Part shown: positions 34,710-45,120 of the stretch, in pieces
Layout of the letters: each line of letters starts with the position of its first letter
How positions within the stretch are numbered: the stretch's first letter is position 1
Source of the DNA: Gracilariopsis chorda
Taxonomy: Eukaryota > Rhodophyta > Florideophyceae > Gracilariales > Gracilariaceae
Reading direction: 5' to 3'
Assembly: GCA_003194525.1 (NCBI GenBank)
Contig: NBIV01000059.1
Span: 234,847-298,846 of the forward strand
Length of the DNA: 64,000 bases
Notes under the pieces: model-generated
Database searches by the model: none
What the model was told of the DNA's origin: nothing
What the model saw: only the letters and a program-made list of their open reading frames with translations
Program-made: the position numbers and the translations under genes

Positions 34710-36704
34710 TTAAGCACCATATTCACGATGCAGTCGCAAAATCTCCTGAACATCATCCACTCCCAAATGAAAACGGCTTTCCTCTTCTTCCACAACAAGA
34801 TCTGCCAAATCCTTACCCTCTGCATCAAATCGCGCAGTCGCCTCTTCAAGACTCGCAACCATATCCTCAGACATGACCTTGCAAACACGCTCAAACTCGT
34901 CCAACTCAGCCCCTTCTTGCTCACAGGCAATTCGAACCCATCGCCATAGCTTCACCGCGCGTTCTACATCCGCTGCTGTTTCATCTGTGTCATTCGCTAA
35001 AGCGCCTGCGAGCAGTGCCCCCGCTATTGCTCCAGGTCTCAGAACAAATGCAAACTCATATAATTTCACAGCATCCTTTCTATTTTGAGGAACACCACAT
35101 ATACCATGCCACACTAAGTATCCAAGGTTGATAGCAGCCAAATCCCCTAAATCTGTCTCTAGCAGTTCATAGAGTAGCCCCGTCCCAATATCTCGGTCGT
35201 CAGGTGTTATTTGGTGTCCCTCCAAAAGCAACGCAGCCAGATTCAGACCCGCTAGTTCATGCGTTTGTTCGTATCGCTTGACGCACAGAGTTAATGTCGA
35301 AGGGTTACCTCGGATGGGCAAAGGGATGGTGCACGTACGAAGAGATAACGGGGTCCATGAAAAAAGATGCCGCTCTCGGCGATCGTATCTAGAATTAAGC
35401 AGGGCTGCAGCTTCCTTATAGTCGATCGTAATACAAGAATTGCCACCGCTCTCCTCGCTCATGAACATGGCATGGTTCATGGTAACGTAAAGGTTACCGG
35501 CATCGGCATAGTCTCGCAGTAACTCATAAGCTCGCTTACGATCGGCTTCGACTACGCCTTGCACTCCAACGCGTAACATGCTTGACAACAACAGCTTTTC
35601 GCTATCCGGTTCTGATTGCTGAATCGCCAATAGATCGCGCGCTAATTCTCGTTTCGCGGGAAACCCGGGCGCGCCATATGAAAGTATTTCAATGCCGCGT
35701 ATGAGAGCTGAACCGTTACCAGTACTGCGGTAACAGCGTTCAAAGAGAGATACGGCATAAGGAAAATTGACTGGCACGTTAGGAGCGTTTATGGAAAGAA
35801 TGATTCCAAGTCGGTACATTGAATCCGTACAATCAAACTTTCGAACTGCAAAGTCGGAGAGCGATGCCGCGAAAGCAAAATCCCTGGTTTGCTTCCAACC
35901 GTAAAGGAGATCTGTCAAAACTGAGATTGCGTCTCTGTGCGTGGCAGTTGTGAGCACCTCCTTTAGAAGAGACTTAGCGACAACAGGATCGGGTGGAATA
36001 CTCTTAGGATTACGAGTGATAGTGACTGCCATATGAAACTTAGCTTCGGTGTGATTGCCAGTCAAGATAGCGCGAGCATACCAGTGTACCGCTCGTCGCT
36101 TGTCGGCCAACAAGTGCGCTGACCCCTTGCTAAAGATGCAACCCAAAGTATACATCTTTTCAGCATCGTTAGTAATTTCTATTACACGCTTGAGCAGACT
36201 TATAGCATATGCGGTGTCCGGCTGGACCTCTTGTTCATGAAGAAGCACATCCCCTAAGAGCCACATGCATTTTGTATTCTCACCTAATCGAAGGGCTCTC
36301 CGTAGTAACTGAGCAGCGCGCACAGGTTGGCGTTTGATGGAGCAGCGAGGATAGACAAGTGCGAAAGCAAGGTTGTACCACACTTCAGGGTGTTCGACGA
36401 GCGTCGAGGCACGCTCGAGCAATGATATACCGCGGTGACGCTCTGCACGATTACCTTCGTCATAAAGGTAGGTACCAAGGGTCCACATTGCACGAATACT
36501 ATTGCCTTGTTTGATAGCTCGTTCCAGGAGCTGGATACCGCGAGATGGATCCGGCTTGATTCCGCTACCTGACTTAAGCATCATAAGGCCCAAATCCACC
36601 ATGGCTTTGGGGTCATTGTTCTCCTTGATGGCACGCTCATAACGGCGCACCATAGCTGCCGGTGAAGGTTGATGCAGTGGCGATGGCGGTGCTGGCGATG
36701 CCAT
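34710..36704 (-). CDS. Sel1-like (TPR-like) repeat protein
   Basis: 664 aa, single exon. I start at the ATG at 36704 ('MASPAPPSPLHQ'). The frame extends 13 codons further up without an ATG. The chain consists of Sel1/TPR-type helical pairs through most of its length, visible as repeats of 'A-x-x-x-L-G-x-x-L' and 'A-V-x-L-x-E-R-A': for example 'AMVDLGLMMLKSGSG', 'GIQLLERAIKQGN', 'AMWTLGTYLYDEGN', 'AEKMYTLGCIFSKGS' and 'AVHWYARAILTGN'. The later repeats (residues ~330-600) are more diverged. The tail is acidic. No signal peptide or membrane segment. Sel1 repeats are protein-binding scaffolds. In ERAD (Sel1/Hrd3) they pair with a membrane ligase, but nothing here ties this protein to that pathway. 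Confidence 0.85.
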   Translation of the reverse strand: MASPAPPSPLHQPSPAAMVRRYERAIKENNDPKAMVDLGLMMLKSGSGIKPDPSRGIQLLERAIKQGNSIRAMWTLGTYLYDEGNRAERHRGISLLERASTLVEHPEVWYNLAFALVYPRCSIKRQPVRAAQLLRRALRLGENTKCMWLLGDVLLHEQEVQPDTAYAISLLKRVIEITNDAEKMYTLGCIFSKGSAHLLADKRRAVHWYARAILTGNHTEAKFHMAVTITRNPKSIPPDPVVAKSLLKEVLTTATHRDAISVLTDLLYGWKQTRDFAFAASLSDFAVRKFDCTDSMYRLGIILSINAPNVPVNFPYAVSLFERCYRSTGNGSALIRGIEILSYGAPGFPAKRELARDLLAIQQSEPDSEKLLLSSMLRVGVQGVVEADRKRAYELLRDYADAGNLYVTMNHAMFMSEESGGNSCITIDYKEAAALLNSRYDRRERHLFSWTPLSLRTCTIPLPIRGNPSTLTLCVKRYEQTHELAGLNLAALLLEGHQITPDDRDIGTGLLYELLETDLGDLAAINLGYLVWHGICGVPQNRKDAVKLYEFAFVLRPGAIAGALLAGALANDTDETAADVERAVKLWRWVRIACEQEGAELDEFERVCKVMSEDMVASLEEATARFDAEGKDLADLVVEEEESRFHLGVDDVQEILRLHREYGA

Positions 36705-36848
36705 TGTGGTAGCATTGCAAGGTAAACGGGAGCGATGTGTCACGACGACCTAGCCGAACGTGAGGGCCAGCAAACGCTTCTACCGGAAGTTGCACCATTG
36801 GGTTTGTGCAGGAGAAGGGATCATTGTTATTTTAAAACATCGGAATCC
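36705..36848. other. Upstream region of the Sel1-repeat gene
   Basis: Short 5' flank of the Sel1-repeat gene. The Harbinger element begins only 145 bp above its start codon, so the transposon could supply or disturb promoter sequence. Confidence 0.5.
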
Positions 36849-36851
36849 TAA

Positions 36852-36872
36852 GAGCATCACTAACAAAAGACC
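36852..36872 (+). repeat. Harbinger left terminal inverted repeat
   Basis: Begins 'GAGCATCACTAACAAA', preceded by the TAA duplication. It is paired with the right end at 41548-41567. Confidence 0.88.
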
Positions 36873-38095
36873 TAAAAATCGTATCCCAAAGCTGCCAAAT
36901 TCCTAAATTTCGCTTCGGTTCACATCTGGCATCACTATCAGCACTGCCCAAACCAAAAGCGCTGCCTCGAACACTTTCAAGTACAGAGAGCATGCGCACA
37001 CTCTCTGAGCTTCCTCAAGATGAGCGACACATCCTCCAAAGACCAGTTCATCAACTTCACTGACGAAGAAAAACAAGCTGCAGCCCAATGTATCGCGGCT
37101 ATTATAGTCGTTCTGCCAACGGCCATTCGCCACCCAGAAACACACTGAGGTCGTTACGAAGGCTCAAACTTACGGAGAACTCAGTGCAATTGGTTTTCAA
37201 GCTATCTTTTTGAAGATTTTGCGTACCTTCCATCTCCATTATCTCCATTTCTTCGTGTTTTTCGAGTTCCACGGCAACTCTATTGGATATTAAACAACGA
37301 TCTTCTTGAATGAATTCGAACCAATTTTGCAGCAACAAGCAAATGGCACAGGTAGAGTGGGACATAAGTCACACCAAAAGCTTCTGGGCACTTTAGCAAA
37401 ACTTGCAACAAGACTTTCGTATGACCAAATGGAAGATATGGTCCAAATGTCCCCTGAAAGTTAGCATCAATACTTTACAATCGTTCTGCAAATTATATAC
37501 GAAAGATTCGGTCCTTCTTACTTAAACTGCGAGCCCACCTTTTCGGAACTTAAATCCATTTAAGAACGATACGCATTGGTCGGTTTTCCGGGATTTATTG
37601 GTTGCGTTGATTGCATGCATCTCCATTGGAAGAACTGTCCGAAGGCATTGAAAGGACAATATCATAACCCAAAAGACGGGAAACGTGCGACAAACAGCTG
37701 CGAAACTCTTTGAAATCGCAACTTGTACTGTTGGCACTGGTTTGCCGGTCACCGTGGGACGAACAAAGACATTACTTTGGTCGATAACAGCCCCTTGTTA
37801 ATTGACATGCTCTCCGGAAGGCATGAGATGTCAATACCGGAAGGATACGAAGTAAATGGCTCGACCCGGCGCGGGCTGGTCTACTATTTAGGAGACGTAA
37901 TCTATCCACCTTGGGCAATATTCGTCGGTCCGAATCATGCTCCTACTAATGAGGGATAGAAAAGCATGACGAAAGCACAATAAGCCACGGGGATGGTTAT
38001 TGAACGGTTCTTTGGGGCACTACAAGGACGCTTCAAGGTCTTGAGGTACGAAATATTCGAATGGATTGATGAGAAGATCATTCATTTCAGTCAAG

Positions 38096-39008
38096 TGTGG
38101 TGCAATCCCGGTGTGGGAAAAGCACCCAAGGCAGCTCGAAGCCTTGCTCTCTTGGAGAGGTAGGCCCAGCTGGGTAGAGCCCTCCGTGTCCCGTATGACG
38201 GGTGTAACTCCGTCGGGAGCCTGGATGTACCTCGGAGGTTTAGGGGTTAGAACGGGTCGGAACCACGGCTGGTACGGAAGTAGCCTGCGAGCAGGGGAAC
38301 AAAAGAGGGAAAGGGACCACCCGACGGGGGCGTGCGGAAAGCGGGAACAGACCCCGGAGGAGGTTGCCGATACACACGCACGAACACGCACCGCGCGGCG
38401 GTTGGGGGATAAGAGGGGAAGAGATGGTCTCACGGTCTCACGACACACGTCGGTAATATCATTACCCAAAACTGGGGCGGAGATAGGGCCTGTACGGGCG
38501 GTCACACGACAACAATGAATACCACGAGTGGTCACAACCCACTGGGTACGACGAGCACGGTCTCCTCGGTGGTGCGAGTCGGGTGAAACTACCGGGCAAG
38601 CGGTGTACCTCCGCGAGGAGTTAGACACTTCGCATGGCGAATAGAGTCAGAGCCGAACTCTGTCTTCTTTTCTTAGTGAGCTCGCCGTCGTGCGGCCGAC
38701 GCTCAAGTACTAGGTCAGTGCAGTACAGTAGGTAGTGCACTAGCCTAATTAAAATTAACCCCTAAACTACACTAAAATAAGTAGCCATTTTGGGCCCCCT
38801 GGCCGGGGCTGTAGCCGCGTGTCCACCACCCTTGCCAGGCAAGTACCACAAAATATGAATGTTCCCATAACCACCCTGGGTATCCCGACCGCTAATTAGC
38901 CCGGTAAACGGGGGCTAAAATTCATGCATCCCGCTTCATCGCTCGCACCGAGTACACCTCAGATATGAGTTTCACCATCGCCCGTACGCGGGAATGTATT
39001 GCACTACA
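38096..39008 (-). repeat. Solo LTR, gypsy, divergent subfamily
   Basis: 913 bp, with 'TGTGGTGCAAT' at one end and 'TTGCACTACA' at the other, the same tips as the LTRs of the complete element at 52-62 kb. It also has the 'cccagctgggtagagccc' block. Most of the middle does not resemble those LTRs, so it belongs to a related but separate subfamily. It is flanked by a perfect 5-bp duplication 'tcaag' (38091-38095 and 39009-39013). A solo LTR arises by recombination between the two LTRs of a full insertion. Confidence 0.88.
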
Positions 39009-39200
39009 TCAAGTATGTGTCGTATTACATAATAAGGTTGTAGACATGGACCTGAAGGGGGAATTAAGAAACGAAACGGACGAAAACGGCGCTTCTGTCT
39101 CAATCGTTGATGAGTTCGCTTTAGAGGCTCAGCCAATCTCCGGCACAAGCACGCAGTTGAGCGGGGAGAATGAATTACCAACGATACCAGTAGTAGGATT

Positions 39201-40025
39201 TGAAGTGCAACGCCCTCAGGGAGGGATTCTTGGTACTTGAATGCTTTCCAGATATTATCGGTTGTGTAGTTTGTATATGAACTACGCCCCACAATGGTGG
39301 ATATGGACACGTGGGACACGGTTTTGGATCAATTGGTGGTTGGCCACAGTAGTGGATGTTGCTACGAAATGTGGAGTATTTTAGTTGATTTTATTTATTA
39401 TTTCCACACCCATTTCTGGGAAGCTAGTACTTAGTGCGACGGCGCACTGCCGTCGCACCAGTAAACCTTCCCCAACAAGGGACCCCAACCTGGGGAATTG
39501 GCTCTAGTTGTTACCGCTTGCGCGCGTACTGTACTCCTCCTTGGAGGGAAACGCCGTAAACCACGGGACATCTAACCCCCTTGCACATCTAAAGAAGCCC
39601 ATCCTTGGGAGTATAATTGTTCCAATCATATTGGTGTTTTGCCCTGTATAGGGATATTGTTACCGGCATCGCCGTTCGCCCCGTCGCTCTATCGACTCAC
39701 TTCGTCCTCTCTTCCTCCTCTTCGCCCTTCCATTTTCCCCTTTTATGGGTAGCACGTCCCGCTATCCGCGGCCCTCGTGCGCACATCCGCTCACGCACCC
39801 CCACTTTGGTGGAAACCTACCTCTGGCAAGGACGCATTCCCGCTCTCTCGGATACCGATTCTTGTCCTAAACCCTCTTGCGCTAGTCGCGAAGGGTGGCC
39901 TCAGTCTTACAAACCGGCTCCGCCGTGCCACCCCTACAGGGGCTCTACCCAACTGGGTTCACCTCCACGGAGGAAAGATCCCCAACGTCTTTCGGTGTTT
40001 CTCCCCTTTGGGGCGTTGCACTACA
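39201..40025 (+). repeat. Solo LTR, gypsy, same family as the 52-62 kb element
   Basis: 825 bp, the reverse complement of the LTR at 52096-52922 over its whole length with scattered substitutions. It starts 'TGAAGTGCAACG' (one base off TGTAGTGCAACG) and ends 'GTTGCACTACA'. It is flanked by a perfect 5-bp duplication 'ggatt' (39196-39200 and 40026-40030). Inserted in sense with the Harbinger transposase. This is an independent event from the solo LTR 190 bp upstream, because the duplications differ. Confidence 0.92.
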
Positions 40026-40239
40026 GGATTGGCAGCTTTAATGGAGCAACTCGAACTCGTTACCAACGAAGAACACCATAACCAACTCTACGAAGAAGTG
40101 ACAAACCATAAGTGGGCACTACGCGGCCATTTGACTTAATTACGCTCCTTGAACGATGCGTAGCGCATCAAAGAGCCGTATTCTGGCGATTTCAGCATAG
40201 TTGCCATAAGCGGTTGGGGCTCCGCCCCAGACCCCACTC

Positions 40240-41253
40240 CTAGCGGAGAGCTCCGGAACTCGCATTTTGGTTTTCGTTTGCATCGGCATCCCCAATGTTG
40301 GTTATTGATGACGAAAGCCCTGAAGTTGTAGGCAGTATAGAGGTATCCTGCACTTGGATGTTAGCTTCATTTTCTGCAGTTAGCTGGTACGATGAGGTGT
40401 TTCCAATTAAAGTGTTGGTACTATTCGGAGTATTCCCAACTCTCCCGACATCATCGGTTCCTACACATTCCGTCTTAAATCCACCAAGCAATGCTGCCTG
40501 TTCCATAAGCTTTCCTAATTTCTCGTTTATTTCAGATGATGAGAGACACATGCGGTTATGGATCTTCAACTGCAGCGCAATGGAAGCGGCCATTTACTTG
40601 TTTTTGGCAGATCCTTTAATACTCTCGGTCATGGCGTCGACGCTTTTCGCCACCTTGGACAAGTTCCTTTCCACTTGCTCTTCCGCTCTTCTTTTCTTCG
40701 CACCTGTGGGGCAACTAGAAGCCGGGCATGACATTGAAACTGAGGCAAACTGACCTTCTTTTACATCCCCGTCGATTGTCTTCCCCATTTCTTTGCTGCT
40801 ATTCGGGCGATAATTGGCAGCGGATGTGGAGCTTCCACCTATAGTAGCAGAAAACTTGGGGCATGTCGACAGCAATCGTATAGTGGACAGGAAGCGAACT
40901 GGTCCTGGGGTTCGTAGCTCTCCTTTGTGCTTAAATTTGTTGTTGTTCCTGTATAATGTCATAATATTTTTGCATGTGTCTTCTTCTTTTTCAACAGAAA
41001 GAATTGAGCTTCGGTAGAGTTTGTCGGCTGCTAAAAACTTTTGTGCTGTTCGAGCAATGGTTGTCCATCTGGAGCTGAGACTACTATGAACTCGGGGGCG
41101 AAAGCACTCTGATTGTTTGCAGTATATATCTGCAACGGCCTTCCAGAATGTATCTGCATTTTGCTCCGTCACTGTTTGTGAAGCAGATACCCATGATCTT
41201 GCAAGAGCAAGATCTTCATCGGGCGTGAAGTTCAGTCCACTTGAGCTTTCCAT
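40240..41253 (-). pseudogene. Myb/SANT-like Harbinger accessory protein
   Basis: Start ATG at 41253 ('MESSSGLNFTPDEDLALARS'). Residues ~8-75 form a Myb/SANT-like trihelix with the spaced tryptophans of Harbinger partner proteins ('LARSWVSAS', 'FWKAVADIYCK', 'LSSRWTTIARTAQKFL'). In studied Harbingers this protein carries the transposase to the nucleus and to the transposon ends. A TAA at 40594-40596 interrupts the frame, and the same frame continues for 117 codons with helical sequence ('KIHNRMCLSSSEINEKLGKL'). So either a nonsense mutation split one ~335-aa protein, or the tail is a decayed extension. It converges on the transposase gene, 100 bp apart. Confidence 0.75.
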
Positions 41254-41547
41254 GTTGGCCTTGGCTTGAGCACTAGGGGGTTGGACTGCTCGCGAGACGA
41301 GGAGCATGCAGTTGTGAAGACATATTAGGGTTGGCGTTTCGGTTTGCCTTTGGCGCCAAATACAAGTGGCAAACGAGGGGAAATCGTGGCGCATCATGGT
41401 TGGTGCTTCAGTTTGGGTCGGAACCCAAATCTATGGCTATATTTTTCCAGAATAGCGCAGAGTTTAGGTCGCAACCTAAAATTGTTAGGTTTTGGGGACT
41501 TGATAGAGATGCATTCTGAAGCTGGAGCCCAAATATAAAGGTATTTG

Positions 41548-41567
41548 GGTCTTTGTTAGAGATGCTC
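41548..41567 (-). repeat. Harbinger right terminal inverted repeat
   Basis: The reverse complement begins 'GAGCATCTCTAACAAAGACC'. It is followed by TAA at 41568-41570, matching the left duplication. Confidence 0.88.
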
Positions 41568-41570
41568 TAA

Positions 41571-42548
41571 GAGGCCACGAGGTAGATTCCGGAGTACATA
41601 AAGGACATTCCCCACTAGATTGACGGCAAGAACATCTTTGGGCTAGAATAGAGTACTTTTTCGAATAGCTTTCTTTCATTTTGTAAAACTGAAAAGATGC
41701 AATGGATCTATTGCAGCGCCACCTATCTCTATGATCCGAAAGGCAAAAGCATCACGCAGTCACGGTACTCCCACCAGACGGGACGATGACGCAGAAGATC
41801 GGCTCCAATCCTCAACAGCTCTCACCCTCAATTTGCCATACGGGCAGACTAGAACGATGCGTGCCATCCGAAAACGTGCCCGCGCAGCTAAGAACCGTCT
41901 CTTATAGCAAAAACGTTTTTAGCAATCCATCATGCTCTTTCTCTATGGGGCAGAACAAAAAACGTTCAACGAAACAGGTGTTCTATTTATGATGTCAATA
42001 CAGCACTCATTCATGAGCAATTCTGATCATGCTATCTTTTTTTACTTTTGCATTTACTCGGGTTTTTAGAGCCAAATGCCTATTTATATCACAACATAAC
42101 GATTTAAATTATGAGTTGTAAGTTTAAGAACATCTGAAAGAGAAATATTTGCAAGCACTCACCAAACTCGGTATCTTTTTACGTTAAATGGCTGACAAAA
42201 GCTACTAGGATCTCATTTAACCTATTTTATTGGCAAAACCACTATTCACAGCATATTAAAAGAACTATAGTGCGCTTGAAACACTGTTTCCGAGTTTCAG
42301 GGACTATCGAATAAGTCAAATCTTTGTGCGTACAAATAGCGCGCCTTGGAATTTTCTTTGCCAACAAAACATTTTACTACCTTGCCGGGGTGTGTAAGAG
42401 CACTTGACGTTACTCTTATTTTACTAAAAACCCGCGAACAGAACTTAAATATTAGACGGTCTGTACTCTTTAACTGGGTTTTGGAGTGCCTATGCAAGCA
42501 TTTGTTAACGCTAAATACTGATTTGTGGCGTCACTGACAATTTGAGTG
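41571..42548. other. No gene seen
   Basis: Mostly A/T-rich after 42000. Frames of about 60-68 aa on both strands are unsupported. Confidence 0.5.
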
Positions 42549-42860
42549 GGACTTAATGTGGATAGTGTTGCACTTCCTTTTCAGAAATTTGGTAGGTTTC
42601 TACAAGAAGAAGGACTACCCAAGAGGTTTGGGGTCGCTGCTGATGAAGCATATTGGTGTACTGAATTTTTGTTAGCTCCAATTCTATGTTCAATGACCAA
42701 CAGGTACCAGAACGGTTTTTAATTTTTCTTGTCATCTCATCGCGTTCACATTGACCAAGCGTTTGGACGGGCGAAGGGAAGTCTTAAATATTATGAACAC
42801 TGCTATGAGATTGGAAAATCTCTGCATCAATTTCGGTGATGTAAAAGAATTGGATACGGC
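42549..42860 (+). pseudogene. Fragment of a second DDE (Harbinger-like) transposase
   Basis: One frame reads 'KFGRFLQEEGLPKRFGVAAD', 'EAYWCTEFLLAPILCSM', a TAA, then 'FFLSSHRVHIDQAFGRAKGS'. The order (D/E-A-Y followed by L-x-P-x, then S-x-R-V/I-x-I-D/E-x-A-F-G) is the end of a DDE_Tnp_4-type nuclease. The expected catalytic Glu of 'IEQAFG' is Asp here. It does not resemble the 37-40 kb or 50 kb transposases closely, so it is from another lineage. Only this portion survives. Confidence 0.65.
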
Positions 42861-43069
42861 CTTTGGTTTGGTTTTCGAAGCAGAGAGACAGGAGTGGTTA
42901 AAATGATGGCTGGTGTGGTGTGAGAATGGATTTGAATACTTTTTTGGATAGGGTGATGATATGCTGCCTGACTTCAGTGTTGTTCTATGTATTCCTGTGG
43001 TTCTGCTGACAATAATTCTCTCACTCGCGTTCGACTCTTGATGATTACAGAAGCGTATTATTTTCTTCT

Positions 43070-43595
43070 TCCTGTGTAGAGGTTTGCGTTTCAGATGTTC
43101 AGGACAAAATATTTGGATGACGCTTAAGAACTCTGGCTTCAGCGTCAGGTTGATCATAAACACGGTTCGATACCACGCCTCCGAATGACACACGATATTC
43201 TCTATACAAGACATTAGAATCCTTGGCACGCATGTCGTATCCAATTCTGTCCTGCGCAGTCTTTTTGAAAACCTTTGGGTCAGGATTCCCCAACAACTGC
43301 AAAAGCGTCTCAAGTCTTCTGTCTTGGTTTCTTTGAGATTCATGACAATGGCCGGTGCATCATACGCCAAAAGGACAGCCTCTGCCTCACAAAACTCGTT
43401 GACGTTGACCTATTGTGATTGCACTCCACATTCCGGGACAAAAAAGACATCATGAAGATTAATTCGATGTAACTTGAAGAGGGCTGGGTACTGCAAAGCA
43501 TATGTGGCATGCAACCTACCGCCAAACGACCTGCGGTTGCATAACCATCCTTCTCTGTCACATGCTGTGGATGAATGTGATGGTGGCTCCGTCAC
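43070..43595 (-). pseudogene. Unassigned decayed minus-strand frame
   Basis: Two overlapping minus-strand frames read as one damaged protein: first 'LAYDAPAIVMNLKETKTEDL', then after a shift near 43300 'LLQLLGNPDPKVFKKTAQDR', 'VLYREYRVSFGGVVSNRVYD' and 'PDAEARVLKRHPNIL'. Composition and frame continuity suggest a real former gene of about 170 residues. No family recognised. It could be part of a transposon, given its neighbours. Confidence 0.35.
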
Positions 43596-43699
43596 GCCGT
43601 TGTTAATCTTTGATCTGCGCTGCTATGACAAGACCAGCTTTGGTTTCGAAAAGACAGGCTATTATCGAGCCAATTTCCTTGTTCATTCCGTCGCCAACC

Positions 43700-43761
43700 T
43701 GAGAGAGTGGCTTAAGTAGCGCTGCTAGAATGAGAGAGTGGCTTAAGTAGAGCTCCTGGAA
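43700..43761 (+). repeat. Two-copy tandem repeat, 31-bp period
   Basis: 'tgagagagtggcttaagtag' occurs at 43700 and again at 43731, with similar sequence after each (gcgctgctagaa and agctcctggaa). Confidence 0.8.
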
Positions 43762-43856
43762 TATGCTAGTTGCGCATGAGCACCCAGAGAAGGTTTTGCT
43801 TCGTTTAGCACGTCAGCTCTACGCCTCCATGGTCGTCTGCCGAAAAGAAGGTTCGC

Positions 43857-44480
43857 TTACAGACACCCGTTTAAAGCATGCTGTGTGAAAAGCACCCCAA
43901 TGTTCGGGCGTGTCTTTCTGTTCTCACTTTTCAAACTAACTTTACCACATATCTGTTCTTTCGTTCCCCATTCAAGATATTCCCGACTCATACGTTGTCT
44001 TTCACGAAGCCGTGCAAACTTCCTATGTGATAAGACAGCCACTTCAGCCTTTAGACCACTTGCCGCCTTTCCTGCCTATGGATCCTGGTCAAATCCCATC
44101 GTTGAAAGACCTCGGCCTCTCTGTCCGCTCTCAAGTTACATGGTGATGCTTTGCTTCGAGGTGGAGAACGAGGGACATTGTGGAACCTTTCTCTAAATAT
44201 CGATGATGCCAAATATCTGGCGCGTGAACGATCTGTTGCAGAACATCTTGGTTCCGACTTTTCATGTCAAATATCACCTTGGCTTTCGTTTCGATGTCTC
44301 AGCCCCCGACTTGTTCATACAGAACTGCTGAAAGCGTCCAAAGCTTGTCAGACTTTCATCTATTTTGAACTTGTTTGGAGAGATTTTGTACTATATGCAA
44401 CCGCACAAGCGCATGAGCTGTACCGTCACGGCGGTACAGCTGGCGTAAGAAGCCCAGTCTTCGTCACAGTCTTCTAGCGT
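43857..44480 (+). pseudogene. Unassigned decayed plus-strand frame
   Basis: Plus frame 44151-44477 (no ATG at its start) reads 'NIDDAKYLARERSVAEHLGS', 'LVHTELLKASKACQTFIYFE' and 'AHELYRHGGTAGVRSPVFVT'. It extends upstream in other frames ('LKDLGLSVRSQVTW'). It looks like former coding sequence. No domain recognised. Confidence 0.25.
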
Positions 44481-44528
44481 TGCAAAGTTTCTGGAGATGA
44501 ACATTAGATCATGAATTGCTTGCGTTGG

Positions 44529-44890
44529 CTAATGCGAGGTGACAAAATCCCATAGCACGTCAAATGAGAAGCAATTGTGTTTGGTAGTGGTGTTGTGTGA
44601 AGAGGACTCAAAGAAAGTCTTAATGGCTTCAACAAAGTCAGATAAATCAAATCCAGGGGATTTTGTAGCAAGGCTCTCATGAGCATCGGTGGGAAACTGA
44701 AATTTGGGATGCTCAGCGACGAGAAAGAGAAGAAAGCGTTCCCATGCATGCTTCCTTGCCTGCGGCGGCACAGTGGTGAAACTGAGAATTTTTTTGAAGC
44801 GGCTCACCCTCAACAAAGATTTCGATAAGTTTTGGTCAGTATCAGCTAGGACAATGAAGGGTACATGTTGAGCTCGAGCAACAATTGTCT
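44529..44890 (-). pseudogene. Unassigned minus-strand open frame, ~115 residues
   Basis: Reads without a stop from about 44890 to 44529: 'ARAQHVPFIVLADTDQNLSK', 'SRFKKILSFTTVPPQARKHA', 'WERFLLFLVAEHPKFQFP' and 'DFVEAIKTFFESSSHN'. Amphipathic helices suggest a real C-terminal segment, but no start codon or family is visible. 'gaaag' just upstream could be a splice acceptor. Confidence 0.35.
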
Positions 44891-45120
44891 TTCAAGGCAG
44901 CCTCCACTTCAGTCTGGCAACACGGCGTGCCAACATCATACAGGCAGATCTTTGACAGAGGCAGCTTTGAGCCTCTCGAATGAGAAATAGCGCACATGAG
45001 AACATGTGTATTTCGGGAAGCTCCTCGTCAATAAGACAGTTCTGCGCTTGGTGACTGCCGGTGAGAAGGATTCCGGTGGGGCGTGTGTTGAGCAGCATTC
45101 GGAATGCTTTTTACCGCGAG

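Larger units (their letters stand above)
37020..40139 (+). pseudogene. Harbinger DDE transposase, broken by two solo LTRs
   Basis: Likely start ATG at 37020 ('MSDTSSKDQFINFTDEEKQ'), followed by an early stop at about 37147. The catalytic core is recognisable at 37580-38090: 'GFPGFIGCVDCMHLHWKN' (first Asp), an in-frame TGA at about 37711, 'WHWFAGHRGTNKDITLVDNS' (second Asp), 'YYLGDVIYPPWAIFV', and 'IERFFGALQGRFKVLRY' (Glu). Coding then breaks at the 38096-39008 LTR and resumes exactly after it with 'VCVVLHNKVVDMDLKGE', the usual L-H-N close. It breaks again at the 39201-40025 LTR and resumes to a TAA at 40139 ('MEQLELVTNEEHHNQLYE'). Removing the LTRs and one copy of each duplication restores one frame across both junctions. 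Confidence 0.85.
36852..41567. mobile_element. PIF/Harbinger DNA transposon with nested solo LTRs
   Basis: Terminal inverted repeats of about 20 bp: left 'GAGCATCACTAACAAA' at 36852, right the reverse complement of 'GAGCATCTCTAACAAA' ending at 41567. They differ by one substitution and one A in the first 20 bp. The flanks show a 3-bp TAA duplication (36849-36851 and 41568-41570), which is the target preference of Harbinger elements. Inside are a DDE transposase (+) and a Myb/SANT-like gene (-) in convergent orientation, the classic two-gene Harbinger plan. Two gypsy solo LTRs account for about 1.75 kb of its 4.7 kb. Both genes carry stops, so it is inactive. Confidence 0.88.

Noticed and set aside
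38020-38628. 202-aa minus frame
   Set aside because: Lies almost wholly in the solo LTR. Open frame is a by-product of G/C-rich LTR sequence.
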